Assembly (NCBI GenBank): GCA_024760905.1
Contig: CM045733.1
Location: forward strand, 22,337,001-22,401,000
Direction: 5' to 3'
DNA: 64,000 nt
Source: Plotosus lineatus
Lineage: Eukaryota > Chordata > Actinopteri > Siluriformes > Plotosidae
Shown here: positions 63,572 to 64,000 of the stretch, in pieces
Layout of the letters: every line of letters begins with the position of its first letter
How positions within the stretch are numbered: position 1 is the first letter of the stretch
Notes under the pieces: generated by a model
Database searches by the model: none
What the model was told of the DNA's origin: nothing
The model's input: the letters and a program-made list of their open reading frames with translations, nothing else
Program-made: the position numbers and the translations under genes

Positions 63572-64000
63572 TGTCAAGAGGACTGTGGAATGAAGGTAGA
63601 GCTGAATGGATTCTGACCATCAATCAGTTGTGATTAATAGTCGTCCCTGTTACAGTTCCGATTAATTCAGTTGTCTTAGTGACATGAAACGGGTCTGATG
63701 TGCAGTAACCTATACAACTCCTCCAATAGAATTCTCAGCATTCATGTTCCTGAACCTGGTACAATCAAAGGATATATTACATCAGCTGAGTACTACCTGT
63801 TCTCTACCTCCACCTTCTCCTCCTGCCCCTAATCCCGGTCCTCCTCCTTCTCATCCTCCTCCTCAGTAACCATAACACTGTACAGAGGCGAAACTAAAAT
63901 TCAAGTGCGGGTATTAACTCTGAGCTGTACATATGGTATGCTTCAAGTACCAAATAAATATACGAAAAACTTCAGCTTTTTCCAAATAAATTACTTTCAG
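63572..64000. other. No recognised feature; GA-rich coding-like stretch
   Basis: Plus-strand pyrimidine-rich tract (63800-63870, TCCTCC-type) gives a Glu/Lys-rich minus-strand reading that is interrupted by stops. No C1-domain exon could be identified here. Confidence 0.35.

Noticed and set aside
63800..63890. Glu/Lys-rich minus-strand stretch near the right edge, considered as the long-isoform first exon
   Set aside because: A stop interrupts the acidic reading and there is no first half of a C1 domain.

Overview
The window is vertebrate nuclear DNA, most likely from a teleost fish. It is AT-rich and full of di- and trinucleotide runs. It carries fish-typical repeats: Mermaid/DANA-like SINEs, Tc1 transposons with an IR/DR end structure, an RTE-clade LINE, and Tigger/pogo-like elements. 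There are no bacterial-style operons. Almost every long open frame is transposon debris, a microsatellite or a minisatellite.

Host coding content is two small exons, both on the minus strand. Positions 19663-19785 look like the short-isoform first exon of a RASSF1/3/5-family gene (best match RASSF3, residues MSSGYSSLEED and FFTARTSFF), ending at a clean splice donor. Positions 43401-43534 hold the end of a C1 zinc finger (CKYTCHTQCRDHVPLDC) between a clean acceptor and donor. Both exons end in phase 0 and point the same way, as expected for alternative 5' ends of one gene: a long C1-containing form starting to the right and a short form from a CpG-rich promoter near 19.8-20.2 kb. The shared Ras-association/SARAH exons would lie left of position 1. 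On this model nearly all of the window is intron.

Repeat names used below. SINE-A has a tRNA head, a poly-C tract and a conserved body, and carries at least four different 3' tails. SINE-B has a tRNA head and a tail containing GCCTGATGAGCC. SINE-C has a tRNA head and the segment GAGCAAGGCCCTTAACCC. SINE-V is Mermaid/DANA-like with an (AATG)n tail. Tig-A to Tig-E are five lineages of TA-flanked Tigger/pogo-like elements.

Layout: 0-8.7 kb, a possible old DNA element with a tRNA-like sequence, Tig-B1, SINE-B, a LINE fossil and Tig-A1; 9.5-13.5 kb, a Tc1 copy, a hAT-like element and Tig-A2; 14-19 kb, SINE fragments; 19.6-20.2 kb, the short exon and its promoter; 20.2-32 kb, an internally deleted Tc1, Tig-A3 and many SINEs and microsatellites; 33.5-38.4 kb, Tig-B2, Tig-E, Tig-B3 and a Tc1 fossil; 40.9-43.6 kb, two SINE-A copies with target duplications, a two-ORF transposon remnant and the C1 exon; 45-50.6 kb, Tig-D, RTE LINE ends and an 86-bp TTAA-flanked MITE; 50.6-54.2 kb, a minus-strand LINE; 55-64 kb, an L2-like LINE containing Tig-C1 and a 390-bp MITE, then Tig-C2.

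The most unusual signals are the SINE-A body joined to four unrelated tails (three tail types with target duplications of 10 bp or more), the C1 exon upstream of a RASSF3-like exon, 59/60-bp minisatellites growing inside Tig-B copies, and a transposon remnant keeping two convergent N-terminal exons (SAP-like and THAP-like).
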